Of a DNA stretch of 51,392 nt, positions 19,383 to 26,986 are shown piece by piece. The notes under the pieces were generated by a model, which was not told the origin of the DNA, made no database searches, and worked only from the letters and a program-made list of their open reading frames with translations. Origin of the DNA: Ventosimonas gracilis (lineage in GTDB: Bacteria; Pseudomonadota; Gammaproteobacteria; Pseudomonadales; Pseudomonadaceae). Location: assembly GCF_001580025.1 (NCBI RefSeq), contig NZ_LSZO01000044.1:1-51392 (forward strand). Reading direction: 5' to 3'. The position numbers were made by a program, and so were the translations under genes. Within the stretch, counting starts at the first letter, position 1. Each line of letters opens with the position of its first letter.

Positions 19383-19778
19383 TTGATAATGATAATTGAG
19401 TGATCCATTGGGCACGGCTATTGTAACAAAAAGTATCATGCACAATGCGCTTGACCAGACCCTGTTTTTGAAACCATTGACTCCGTCGTACGCTTAGGTC
19501 AGGAGAAAGCACATGGCAGTTCGTTCAGCTGTAAAAGTTTAGGCATCACCTGGCATTCAAGTTTTTCATTGCTCGGAAAAAGTACGAAAAAAAGTATTCC
19601 ATGACCGAGATGAACCAATGGCGTATTAGCGGCTTTCCTGAAGTCGCCGCTGATGAAGTCGCTTTAGCGGGTAATCGGTAAGCCAAATAAGTGCTGCGCT
19701 AACAGTTTTCGGCAAACCTTAGGCGGCTTTCGCTATAATCTACGCATTCTTTGCGCCTGATTTAACGAAAGCCCTTTT
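19383..19778. other. intergenic region between binding-protein gene and yaaA
   Basis: A stretch of about 400 bp. Near the left edge are a Fur-box-like site (19385-19403) and a TACAAT -10 (19420-19425) for the leftward gene. The right edge holds a TATAAT (19734-19739) about 40 bp before yaaA. Between them, on the plus strand, an open frame 19535-19681 encodes 48 residues ending with PEVAADEVALAGNR; it has no good start except an internal ATG at 19601 and no recognised family, so it may be a decayed gene. A 9-codon frame behind a GGAG begins at 19513. Confidence 0.4.
19385..19403. promoter_or_regulatory. Fur-box-like site before the binding-protein gene
   Basis: Two adjacent GATAAT hexamers (19385-19396), the core repeat of Fur boxes, lie just 3 bp before the ATG at 19382 and about 25 bp downstream of a TACAAT -10 on the minus strand (19420-19425). 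The third hexamer is not conserved. A repressor bound here would cover the start of the transcript. This suggests iron-responsive control of the binding protein. Confidence 0.45.
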
Positions 19779-20555
19779 ATGCTAATGGTTATTTCTCCAG
19801 CCAAAACGCTGGACTACACAACAAAGCCCGTCACACAAACATTCAGCCAGCCCGAATATTTAGCACAATCGGCGCAGTTGATTGCGCTACTGCGCGAGAT
19901 GACGCCCGCACAAATCAGTGAATTGATGCAACTGTCCGATAAACTCGCCGGTCTTAATGTTGCGCGTTACGCCAGTTGGCAGCCGCCTTTTAGCTTGGAT
20001 AACGCCAAACAAGCGTTGCTCGCTTTTAAAGGAGATGTTTATACCGGCCTTGCTGCGGAGGATTTTAGCGAACAAGACTTTGCCTTTGCGCAAAATCATC
20101 TGCGCATACTCTCTGGCTTGTACGGCCTGTTGCGTCCGCTCGATTTAATGCAGCCTTATCGATTGGAAATGGGTACGCGTCTGGCAAACCAGCGGGGCAA
20201 AGACCTGTATGCCTTTTGGGGCACGCAAATCAGCCAGTGGCTTAACCAGGCGCTCGCGCAGCAGGGCGATAATCTGCTGCTTAATCTGGCCTCCAGCGAG
20301 TATTTCAGCGCCGTTAAAAAAGAGGCATTGAATGCGCAGATTATCGATACGGAATTTCGTGACCTGAAAAACGGTCAGTACAAAATCATCAGCTTCTACG
20401 CCAAAAAAGCGCGCGGCTTGATGGCGCGTTTTGTGATTAAACAACGGGTGCGTCAACTTGATGCACTCAAAGCCTTCAACGCCGAAGGCTATTATTTCTC
20501 GAAAGGGCTTTCGAGCGAAAACCGCTTGGTCTTTTTACGTGACACGCCACAATAA
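19779..20555 (+). CDS. yaaA: peroxide stress protein YaaA (DUF328)
   Basis: YaaA lowers free iron and protects DNA and proteins during hydrogen peroxide stress; the E. coli protein binds DNA with a helix-hairpin-helix fold. The 258-residue product has the standard length and motifs: [63 protein letters not shown] and a C-terminal [21 protein letters not shown] at 19734-19739 may be its -10. It is followed after 21 bp by cnoX on the same strand. Confidence 0.95.
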   Translation: MLMVISPAKTLDYTTKPVTQTFSQPEYLAQSAQLIALLREMTPAQISELMQLSDKLAGLNVARYASWQPPFSLDNAKQALLAFKGDVYTGLAAEDFSEQDFAFAQNHLRILSGLYGLLRPLDLMQPYRLEMGTRLANQRGKDLYAFWGTQISQWLNQALAQQGDNLLLNLASSEYFSAVKKEALNAQIIDTEFRDLKNGQYKIISFYAKKARGLMARFVIKQRVRQLDALKAFNAEGYYFSKGLSSENRLVFLRDTPQ

Positions 20556-20576
20556 CCGAAGCAACTTGAGAAAGTG

Positions 20577-21449
20577 ATGAACACAACCCCCTACAGTTTT
20601 GATGTATCTGGCCTGGCTGATTTTCAGCAGCGCGTACTGGAAAGCTCCTTTAATCAGCCAGTACTGGTGGACTTTTGGGCGCAGTGGTGCGCTCCCTGTA
20701 AAGCATTGCTGCCACTACTGGAAAAAATCACCGCTGAGTTTCGCGGTCAATTGCATTTGGCGCGGATTGATTGTGATGCCGAGCAAAGCATCGTCGCTCA
20801 ATTTGGTATTCGCAGCCTGCCTACCGTCGTTTTATTTAAAGACGGTCAGCCGGTGGATGGCTTTAGCGGCGCACAACCCGAATCGGTTATCCGTGAATTA
20901 CTGCAAACGCATCTGCCGCCTCCAGCTGAGACCTGCGAAGACCCGCTGCAACAAGCACAGGACTTATTTAACCAAGGCCACTTTGCTGAGGCAGAAAACC
21001 GCCTTGCCGCGCTACTGGCAGAAGACAGTAATAATGCAGCGGCTCATATTTTATATGCCCGTTGTTTGGCAGAACGTGATGAACTGGATGAAGCTCAGCG
21101 CATCCTCAATGAAGTCACCGACGACACATATAAAAAAGAACGGGCCGCAGCACTGGCGGCTCTTGCCTTTTTAAAGCAGAGCAAAGATTTGCCGGAAGCG
21201 GCGCTGCTAAAAAGCCGTTTGGCGCAAAATCCAGCCGATGATGAAGCGACAACGCAACTGGCCATTTACCAACTGGCCCGCGGGCAATACGAAACCGCAC
21301 TACCTGCGTTATTCGGGCTATTTTTAAAAAAACCTAAACCTGCCGAAAATCCCGCGCATAAAATCCTGCTGCAAGTATTTGAACTACTCGGCAGCGAGCA
21401 TCCATTGGTCGTGGATTATCGCCGCAAACTCTATCAAGCACTGTATTGA
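20577..21449 (+). CDS. cnoX: thioredoxin-TPR co-chaperone, CnoX/YbbN family
   Basis: A 290-residue protein with an N-terminal thioredoxin domain (about 1-110) and a C-terminal TPR-like helical region (about 120-290). Family members hold oxidation-damaged proteins and deliver them to GroEL and DnaK. The active site is WCAPC (Cys38, Cys41); E. coli CnoX has lost the first Cys, so this version should keep redox activity. The cis-Pro segment is RSLPTVVLF. ATG at 20577 is preferred over a GTG one codon earlier. Placed between yaaA and an Lrp-type regulator, consistent with an oxidative-stress group. Confidence 0.9.
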   Translation: MNTTPYSFDVSGLADFQQRVLESSFNQPVLVDFWAQWCAPCKALLPLLEKITAEFRGQLHLARIDCDAEQSIVAQFGIRSLPTVVLFKDGQPVDGFSGAQPESVIRELLQTHLPPPAETCEDPLQQAQDLFNQGHFAEAENRLAALLAEDSNNAAAHILYARCLAERDELDEAQRILNEVTDDTYKKERAAALAALAFLKQSKDLPEAALLKSRLAQNPADDEATTQLAIYQLARGQYETALPALFGLFLKKPKPAENPAHKILLQVFELLGSEHPLVVDYRRKLYQALY

Positions 21450-21450
21450 T

Positions 21451-21963
21451 ATGAGCCGACTTGACCGCTACGACCTGAAAATCCTCGCCGAATTGCAGCG
21501 TGATGCGGGGCTTTCCAATCAGCAGCTGGCCGAACGTATTGGCCTGTCGCCTTCGCCTTGTTCCAGACGGGTTAAACAACTGCAAGATGAAGGTTATATC
21601 GTCCGCCAAGTGGCCTTGCTTAATCGTAAAAAACTGGGGCTGTCGCTCACCGCTTTTGTGTTGATTGGTATGGACCGGCATACGCCGGAACGCTTTGAAC
21701 ACTTTCAATCAGTCATCCGTAAGTGCCCCGAAGTGGTGGAGTGCGCATTGGTCACAGGTATGGACGCCGACTATCAGCTTAAAGTGATAGTGCCGGATAT
21801 GGAACACTATCAACAATGGTTGCTCGGCACGTTAACACGCATTGAAGGTGTTTCCATTGTGCGTTCGAGCTTTGTACTGGATCAAATTACGGCAAGCACC
21901 GAACTGCCACTGACCCATTTACCCGATCCGCGCAGAAGTGGCCCAGTTGCTGAGAATGCTTAA
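21451..21963 (+). CDS. Lrp/AsnC family transcriptional regulator
   Basis: A 170-residue regulator: helix-turn-helix at about residues 5-50 (DRYDLKILAELQRDAGLSNQQLAERIGLSPSPCSRRVKQL), then the alpha-beta ligand-binding domain (RAM) with VVECALVTGMDADYQLKVIVPD. Lrp relatives sense amino acids and form dimers or octamers. The ATG is 1 bp after the cnoX stop, so translation is probably coupled; an in-frame start inside cnoX is unlikely. The 20-residue tail after the RAM domain is unusual in length and of low complexity. Confidence 0.92.
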   Translation: MSRLDRYDLKILAELQRDAGLSNQQLAERIGLSPSPCSRRVKQLQDEGYIVRQVALLNRKKLGLSLTAFVLIGMDRHTPERFEHFQSVIRKCPEVVECALVTGMDADYQLKVIVPDMEHYQQWLLGTLTRIEGVSIVRSSFVLDQITASTELPLTHLPDPRRSGPVAENA

Positions 21964-21980
21964 ATAACCCAAGGAATTTT

Positions 21981-22199
21981 ATGGAACCCGAGCAGCTTGA
22001 AAGTCTGATGATGTACAGCCTGATTGGCGGTTTGATTGCTTTTATGGCCTTTATTATCTGGGATCTCGCCAAAAAGTCCAAAGCCGGTCGCTTGGGTACC
22101 GCTATTTTGTTTTTGGGACTGGGACTGTGTTTGTTTGCCTTTTTGGCCAAGCCGTTAATTGCCTGGCTTATCGAAACCTTTCGCGGCATCCCGGCTTAA
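21981..22199 (+). CDS. DUF2788 membrane protein
   Basis: A 72-residue protein with two transmembrane segments (about 10-28 and 39-58) around the conserved FIIWDLAKKSKAGRLGTAILFLGLGLC block, characteristic of DUF2788, a family found mainly in Pseudomonadales and relatives. Function unknown. AAGGAA lies 5 bp before the ATG. 17 bp after the Lrp-type gene, same strand. Confidence 0.85.
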   Translation: MEPEQLESLMMYSLIGGLIAFMAFIIWDLAKKSKAGRLGTAILFLGLGLCLFAFLAKPLIAWLIETFRGIPA

Positions 22200-22242
22200 A
22201 GAAAAAAAGCCATTAAAATTGTGCCAAAAAATGCCAAACGAC

Positions 22243-22271
22243 TTTACTTGTAAAAAATAGCCGACTATTAT
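22243..22271 (+). promoter_or_regulatory. sigma-70-type promoter of mvaT
   Basis: TTTACT (22243-22248) and TATTAT (22266-22271) are separated by exactly 17 bp, giving a predicted start near 22278, about 47 bp before the mvaT ATG. The surrounding DNA is AT-rich, which would also allow the protein to bind its own promoter, as known for MvaT-type silencers. Confidence 0.6.
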
Positions 22272-22324
22272 CTGCGACGATGTAACACATCTTCCCAATA
22301 ATCGAAAAGGAAAAGGTAAAAACC

Positions 22325-22702
22325 ATGTCCCTTATCAATGAATACCGCTCTACCAAAGAAGCCATTGAAGAACTTCAGAACCGTCTAAAAAACCTCGCTG
22401 AAGACTCCAATCTGCAAAAAGAATTGGATTTTGAAAAGCAACTGCGCAAGCTGATGGATGATTACGGCAAATCACTGCGCGACATCAATGCCATTCTTGA
22501 CCCCAGCTCGCGTACATTAAAAGCACGCGTGGCAGGTCGTCCGGCATTTGGCAGCAAGCGTCAACGTAAATTGAAACAATACAAAAACCCGCATACCGGT
22601 GATGTGATTGAAACCCGCGGTGGCAACCATCGCATCCTGAAAGAGTGGAAACAAAAATGGGGTGGTGATGTAGTAGAAAGCTGGGGCACTCTGCTTGGTT
22701 AA
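22325..22702 (+). CDS. mvaT: MvaT-type H-NS-like nucleoid protein
   Basis: A 125-residue xenogeneic silencer: N-terminal coiled-coil for oligomerisation (about 1-60, MSLINEYRSTKEAIEELQNRLKNL...), a second dimer site (LMDDYGKSLRDINAILDP), a basic linker, and the C-terminal DNA-binding domain with the conserved KNPHTGDVIETRGGNHRILKEWK. In Pseudomonas, the R-G-N segment inserts in the minor groove of AT-rich DNA. Own promoter at 22243-22271, GGAAAAGG upstream of the ATG, and a rho-independent terminator at 22728-22756. A likely global silencer of AT-rich insertions such as those seen elsewhere in this window. Confidence 0.93.
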   Translation: MSLINEYRSTKEAIEELQNRLKNLAEDSNLQKELDFEKQLRKLMDDYGKSLRDINAILDPSSRTLKARVAGRPAFGSKRQRKLKQYKNPHTGDVIETRGGNHRILKEWKQKWGGDVVESWGTLLG

Positions 22703-22727
22703 GCACCGCGCTTGACTTAAATCAAGC

Positions 22728-22756
22728 AAAGCGCTTGCCAAAGCAAGCGCTTTTTT
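22728..22756 (+). terminator. rho-independent terminator of mvaT
   Basis: AAGCGCTTG (22729-22737) pairs perfectly with CAAGCGCTT (22744-22752) around a 6-base loop and is followed by a run of T. It begins 26 bp after the mvaT stop and ends 14 bp before the end of the convergent sbcB. Confidence 0.9.
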
Positions 22757-22769
22757 ATTGGGCGATTAT

Positions 22770-24200
22770 TTAAAGGCAAAAACGAGCCGCCAAACTATCC
22801 ACATAGCTTTGCCATTTGAGTAATAGGCTCTGCTGCATTTCGCTGGCAGCTTCCCATGAGCTATTTAATGCACTGCGAAAATCAGCCAAGGTATTGGGCG
22901 CTCCATACTCATCAAGACTGAGTCGGTTCTGACAAAAACGCTGCCATTGCTGCTTTTCATCTTCTGTCAAGCTTTGCGGGAAGTTGCGCGCACGGTAACG
23001 AAACAATAACTTCTGCAAACGCTCATCCTTAAAAGGCAGATAATGCCCAGCCAACTGAGCAGGCTCCATCCGCCGTATCTGTTCGCATAAGTGCCTGTCC
23101 GCTTGCGATAAAAATCCGCCGTAGAGTTGTTGTTCCGGGTCTTGGCTGCTATTTTTTAGTTCCTCGCTGTAAAGTGTTTGCAGTTTGTCTTGCCAGATGG
23201 ATTGTGTTTGTATCAACTCGGCCGCCCGCTGTTGATAGCAGGTCATGTCAAGTTGCAAACGTTGATGATCTTGCTCACGCAATACAGACAGCGGCGCGAC
23301 CAGTGGACAGCGATTGATATGCAGCAACTTTAATGCCAGCGGCAATTGCCCTTCGATTAAATCCACCCGCTTGGTGTAGAGCCGTTGTTTTAGCGTGTCC
23401 ACTTCTTCGTGCAACAAAGGTGTCGGGTCATAATGCAGGTCATAGACAATCAGCGCATTGCGATTATGCGGATGCCAAGCCAGCGGTAATACCGCCGCAA
23501 GATAATGCCGCTGCGCAGCAAAACGACCGGAGACATGCAGCATGGGTTGCAATAACTTAATCTGCCGCTGTACTTCGTGCTTGCTGCGCAGTCGGTAACA
23601 ATAGTCATAGAGTTTCGGTTGTTTTTGTTTTATCAGTCTTGCCAGTTCAATGGTCGCGCGGACATCGGACAGTGCATCGTGCGCTTGGCTATGCAATAAA
23701 CCATTGGCCGCGCTGATAAGCTCCAAACGCAAACTGACTTGGCCGTCTTCTTCTGGCCACTCAATACCTTGCGGGCGCAGTGCATAGGCTGCACGCAACA
23801 GGTCAATTAAATCCCAGCGGCTGTTACCGTTTTGCCATTCTCGGGCATAGGGGTCATAAAAATTGCGCCATAAGCTATGACGGGTTAATTCATCGTCAAA
23901 ACGCAGATTGTTGTAACCCGCCGTGCAAGTACCAGGCACGGCCATTTGTTCGTGCAGTTTTTGGATAAATTCAGCCTCAGGCAAACCCTGTTCTTTTAAT
24001 TGCTCTGGGCTAATGCCAGTGACCAAACAAGCCTTTGGATGCGGCAGAATGTCGTCCGCCAACTGGCAATACAGGTTAAGCGGTTCGCCTATTTCATTGA
24101 ATGCTTCATCGGTGCGAATGGCGGCTACTTGCAGCGGGCGATCGCGGCGTGGGTCAATACCGGTGGTTTCATAGTCGTACCATAAAAGGCTGCACGGCAC
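22770..24200 (-). CDS. sbcB: exodeoxyribonuclease I (GTG start)
   Basis: A 476-residue 3'-5' single-strand DNA exonuclease of the DnaQ-like (DEDDh) superfamily, used in recombination and mismatch repair. The N-terminus SLLWYDYETTGIDPRRDRPLQ carries the Asp and Glu metal ligands; YNNLRFDDELTRHSL and HDALSDVRATIELARL carry the rest. The start is GTG at 24200, with AAGGAG 7 bp upstream; a longer frame to 24476 has no family similarity. Length matches E. coli (475). Divergent from the membrane hydrolase gene with 25 bp between starts. Confidence 0.95.
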   Translation of the reverse strand: MPCSLLWYDYETTGIDPRRDRPLQVAAIRTDEAFNEIGEPLNLYCQLADDILPHPKACLVTGISPEQLKEQGLPEAEFIQKLHEQMAVPGTCTAGYNNLRFDDELTRHSLWRNFYDPYAREWQNGNSRWDLIDLLRAAYALRPQGIEWPEEDGQVSLRLELISAANGLLHSQAHDALSDVRATIELARLIKQKQPKLYDYCYRLRSKHEVQRQIKLLQPMLHVSGRFAAQRHYLAAVLPLAWHPHNRNALIVYDLHYDPTPLLHEEVDTLKQRLYTKRVDLIEGQLPLALKLLHINRCPLVAPLSVLREQDHQRLQLDMTCYQQRAAELIQTQSIWQDKLQTLYSEELKNSSQDPEQQLYGGFLSQADRHLCEQIRRMEPAQLAGHYLPFKDERLQKLLFRYRARNFPQSLTEDEKQQWQRFCQNRLSLDEYGAPNTLADFRSALNSSWEAASEMQQSLLLKWQSYVDSLAARFCL

Positions 24201-24225
24201 TGTTATTCTCCTTGGGATTAAATGG

Positions 24226-25254
24226 ATGGATTCATTAACGCAAATCGTTTTGGGTGGGGCGCTGGTTGCGGCCATTGTGCCAGCGTCTGAGCGCCGCGCC
24301 GCATTGCTCGCGGGAGCGGCGCTTGGCACGCTGCCGGATTTGGACGGTCTGCCTTTGATCTGGCTTGCCGACAATCCGGTGATACAGATGACGGCGCATC
24401 GCAGCATCAGCCATTCACTGCCGCTACTGGCGCTTTTCGGCAGTCTGATCACTTGGCTGTTTTGGCGCTTTGGCAATGGACGGGTGAAGGCTCATCCTTG
24501 GCGCTGGTGGATTGCCATCGTGCTGGCGCTGGTCACGCATCCCGTGCTAGATGCTTTCACCGTTTATGGCACACAACTTTTTTGGCCGTTTGGCGGGCAT
24601 CCGGTGATGTGGTCTTCGGTGTTTGTGATCGACCCGTTATATACCCTGTGGCTATTGATTGCCTGTCTTATGGCTTGGTGGTGTTCTAAGCGGATTTTGG
24701 TGCAGCGCATGCTGGTCGGTGGATTACTGCTTAGCAGCGCTTATTTGGGTTGGTCGCTCATGGCCAAATACCAAGTCGAGCAAGCCGCCGAACAAGCGCT
24801 GCGCCCAATGGGACTTGCCGAAGCGCCGCGTTTTTCCGTGCCGCTGCCTTTATCGACCTTGCTTTGGCGCGTGGTGGTAATGCGCGAGGACGGCTATCTA
24901 ATCGGCGACCGCTCGCTGTTATCGGATAAGGGAGCCATGCGCTTTACCCACTACCCGTCCGACACCGCCGCGCTGCGGGCGGCGGCGGATATTCCCGCGG
25001 TGCGCGAACTGAACTGGTTTAACCGCGGCTTTATGCGCGCGCGGGTGGAAAACGGCGAGCTGGTATTAAGCGACCTTAGGATGGGATTAGAACCCAATTA
25101 CAACTTTAATTTTGTCGTTGCGCGTTGGCAGGACGGCCACTGGCAAGCCACCGTGCCGCGTCGCTTGCTGCTCGATTGGCCGCCCGATCCAGAAGGGCGC
25201 ACACGCAGCGAACGTATCAAAGCCGCCGCTCGTTATCTTTGGCAACGCCTTTGA
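24226..25254 (+). CDS. membrane metal-dependent hydrolase, YdjM/DUF457-like
   Basis: A 342-residue protein with an N-terminal half of about five transmembrane segments holding His and Asp residues in MDSLTQIVLGGALVAAIVP, GTLPDLDGLPL, MTAHRSISHSLPLL and LVTHPVLDAFTVYGTQLFWPFGG, the pattern of the LexA-regulated YdjM and related zinc-dependent membrane hydrolases (substrate unknown). The second half (about 200-342) is a soluble domain. The stop TGA at 25252-25254 lies inside the left end of the IS605-like element (starting about 25251), so the natural C-terminus may have been replaced by the insertion. Confidence 0.82.
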   Translation: MDSLTQIVLGGALVAAIVPASERRAALLAGAALGTLPDLDGLPLIWLADNPVIQMTAHRSISHSLPLLALFGSLITWLFWRFGNGRVKAHPWRWWIAIVLALVTHPVLDAFTVYGTQLFWPFGGHPVMWSSVFVIDPLYTLWLLIACLMAWWCSKRILVQRMLVGGLLLSSAYLGWSLMAKYQVEQAAEQALRPMGLAEAPRFSVPLPLSTLLWRVVVMREDGYLIGDRSLLSDKGAMRFTHYPSDTAALRAAADIPAVRELNWFNRGFMRARVENGELVLSDLRMGLEPNYNFNFVVARWQDGHWQATVPRRLLLDWPPDPEGRTRSERIKAAARYLWQRL

Positions 25255-25345
25255 CATCCTCCCCTTGCTAAAACAAAGGGGCTCCTACCGCGTCCAGCGA
25301 AGCGTTGTCGCTTTGCTGGATCACCTCGGCGGGTTCCTGCTGCTG
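25231..25345 (-). ncRNA. putative TnpB guide (omega) RNA, 3' scaffold and guide
   Basis: On the minus strand, directly after tnpB, two hairpins follow: CCAGC-a-AAGCG loop CGCTT-c-GCTGG (25299-25320) and CCCCTT / AAGGGG (25262-25282) ending in AGGATGTCAA. This is the usual right end of TnpB elements and the scaffold of the guide RNA. The 20 bases after it (25231-25250) would be the guide; they belong to the end of the hydrolase gene. RNA expression is not shown by sequence; this call rests on known TnpB biology. Confidence 0.5.
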
Positions 25346-26493
25346 ATCCCTACATCAGGATTCACTTCACAGGCTAACCGGGCATGTCCTGCCCTTAATA
25401 TGTTGATCGCGCCGACCATGTCGGCGTTGTTTTCGTAGCCGCATTCGACACACGCGAAATGCGCTTGCGTCCGGCGGTTATCTTTCGATACATGCCCGCA
25501 TGCGGGACAGGTTCGGCTGGTATTTTGCGGCGGCACCGCTATCAGCATCCCGCCGTTCCAGTCCAGCTTGTATTGCAACTGCCGACGGAACTCAAACCAA
25601 CCTTGGTCGAGTATGGCCTTGTTCAGGCCAGACTTGGCACGGACATTGCGCCCCGCCGATTTCGACATATTGCGTACCTGCAAATCCTCAATACACACCA
25701 TCGCGTGGTTTTGGCTGATCGTGGTTGTGGCTTTGTGCAGGTAATCGTGGCGGGCATTACCGATGCGGGCATGCAGGCGCTGAACTTTGCGCTTGGCTTT
25801 CCTCCAATTGCTGCTGAATTTCTCCTTTCGGCTCAATGACTGTTGCGCTTTTCTCAGCGCCGTTTCATGCCGTTTGAAGCTGTTGAGCGGCGCAAGGTAG
25901 CTGCCGTCCGAGAGCGTAGCAAAACGGGCAATACCAACATCAATACCAATGGCGCTGGTGGCTTCGGGCAATGGCTGATCCACTTCCCGCTCGGTCTGTA
26001 TCGATACAAACCACTTGCCCGCCCGCAGCGACACCGTGGCATTGCGTACTTGACCCTGAATATTTCTGCTGTTGCGATAGCGCATCCAGCCCAGCTTGGG
26101 CAGAAATATCCGCCCGTTCGCTTCGTCCAGTTTGATTTGCTGCGACTGCGGATAGCGGAAGCTGTCGCGCACGCCCTTCCTTTTGAACCGTGGAAATTCC
26201 GCCCGTTTGGCAAAGAAATTGGCATACGCCCGCTCAAGGTCTTTGAGCGATTGCTGCAACGCTTGGGATGGACTGTCGCAAAGCCACGGGGTTTCAAAAC
26301 TTGCCCGCCATTGTGTCAGCAGCTTGCACAACGCCGAGTAGCTGTGTTTTTTGCCCTGTGACTCGTAGCGCTCCTTTTGCAACGCCAGCGCCTTGTTATA
26401 GACAAACCGGCACGAACCGGCAAAGCGGCTCATATCGCGCTTTTGCTGGCCGCCCGGCATCAGTTCGTATTTATAGGCTTGCAGACGTTGCAT
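25321..26493 (-). CDS. tnpB: RNA-guided endonuclease TnpB (IS200/IS605 OrfB)
   Basis: A complete 390-residue TnpB, the ancestor-type of Cas12. Known TnpBs cut DNA next to a short TAM using a guide RNA made from the element's own right end. The RuvC residues are all present: Asp185 (IGIDVGIARF), Glu269 (VCIEDLQV) and Asp358 (NNADMVGAINIL). The zinc ribbon is Cys329/332 and Cys348/351 (CPAC...CVEC). The N-terminal helical domain includes MQRLQAYKYELMP and CRFVYNKAL. The partner transposase tnpA is a fragment, so this copy is probably a stranded but active-looking nuclease. Confidence 0.95.
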   Translation of the reverse strand: MQRLQAYKYELMPGGQQKRDMSRFAGSCRFVYNKALALQKERYESQGKKHSYSALCKLLTQWRASFETPWLCDSPSQALQQSLKDLERAYANFFAKRAEFPRFKRKGVRDSFRYPQSQQIKLDEANGRIFLPKLGWMRYRNSRNIQGQVRNATVSLRAGKWFVSIQTEREVDQPLPEATSAIGIDVGIARFATLSDGSYLAPLNSFKRHETALRKAQQSLSRKEKFSSNWRKAKRKVQRLHARIGNARHDYLHKATTTISQNHAMVCIEDLQVRNMSKSAGRNVRAKSGLNKAILDQGWFEFRRQLQYKLDWNGGMLIAVPPQNTSRTCPACGHVSKDNRRTQAHFACVECGYENNADMVGAINILRAGHARLACEVNPDVGISSRNPPR

Positions 26494-26510
26494 GCCTGAC
26501 AGTATAGGTT

Positions 26511-26712
26511 GCCATCTCTTCCTTGGTGAACAGCCTCAATGGCGTACTAGCCACTGCTGCGCAAGAAAACACCCAAGCATCCGAAAAAAAACGATGGGGC
26601 AATACCCTCTGGTCGCCGTCCTACTTCGCGGGTAGCTGTGGCGGTACGTCCATCAACATCATCCGGCAGTTCATCGAACAGCAAAAAAACACCACACTGA
26701 ATCGTTACGCTG
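26511..26712 (+). pseudogene. tnpA: tnpA (IS200-like Y1 transposase) 3' remnant
   Basis: Residues ISSLVNSLNGV and then RWGNTLWSPSYFAGSCGG and IIRQFIEQQ are clear matches to the C-terminal third of IS200/IS605 TnpA (the SLVNSLKGV and LWSPSYF segments). Between them the frame is shifted near a run of eight A (26583-26590): reading LRKKTPKHPKKK in the other frame restores the usual spacing. The catalytic Tyr and the HUH motif, which lie upstream, are absent. Not functional. Confidence 0.8.
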
Positions 26713-26755
26713 CAAGGACGGCTGCGCCGTCCGCGCTATCCATCCACGCCCTGAA

Positions 26756-26886
26756 GAGGGTGTCGCAAAAGGGACAGAGAACTCATTTTTATTCTGGATT
26801 TAAATTTTTAACCACATGATTTTATTGATATAAACCAATAAAATTCGTAGCAGAAATCCGGTAGCGGAGCCTTTTGCGACAGCCTC
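26756..26886. mobile_element. MITE copy 1 (131 bp) in an IS hairpin loop
   Basis: The ends GAGGGTGTCGCAAAAGG and CCTTTTGCGACAGCCTC form a near-perfect terminal inverted repeat of 17 bp (one mismatch). The AT-rich interior has no gene. A second copy at 48159-48287 is about 85-90% identical. The flanks CCACGCCCTGAAG and CTTCAGGACGTGG are also complementary, so the MITE lies at the tip of a longer hairpin belonging to the IS605-like element. The ends resemble those of IS1182-type transposons, which could mobilise it; no full-length partner is in the window. Confidence 0.8.
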
Positions 26887-26986
26887 TTCAGGACGTGGCT
26901 TTCTGCGCAACTCGGTAAAATGGTTTTTGCGGCGGATTTATTGCTAAATTGCCACTCCCTGTACCGACTTACTTAATGGAACTGCC

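Larger units (their letters stand above)
25251..26908. mobile_element. IS605-like element: tnpB intact, tnpA broken
   Basis: The element has tnpB (25321-26493, minus) and a remnant of tnpA (26511-26712, plus) in divergent order, as in IS605. The left end carries the TTGACATCC terminus and a hairpin; the right end carries CCACGCCCTGAAG ... GACGTGGCTTTCTGC, a hairpin whose loop is interrupted by a 131-bp MITE. With tnpA broken the element should not move by itself. Exact outer borders are estimated from the hairpins and not from an empty site. Confidence 0.75.

Noticed and set aside
24201-24476. Upstream extension of sbcB
   Set aside because: It is antisense to the start of the membrane hydrolase; AAGGAG and the GTG at 24200 give the family length.
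26513-26819. A real 98-residue plus-strand protein
   Set aside because: It is a tnpA fragment with a frameshift that runs into the MITE.
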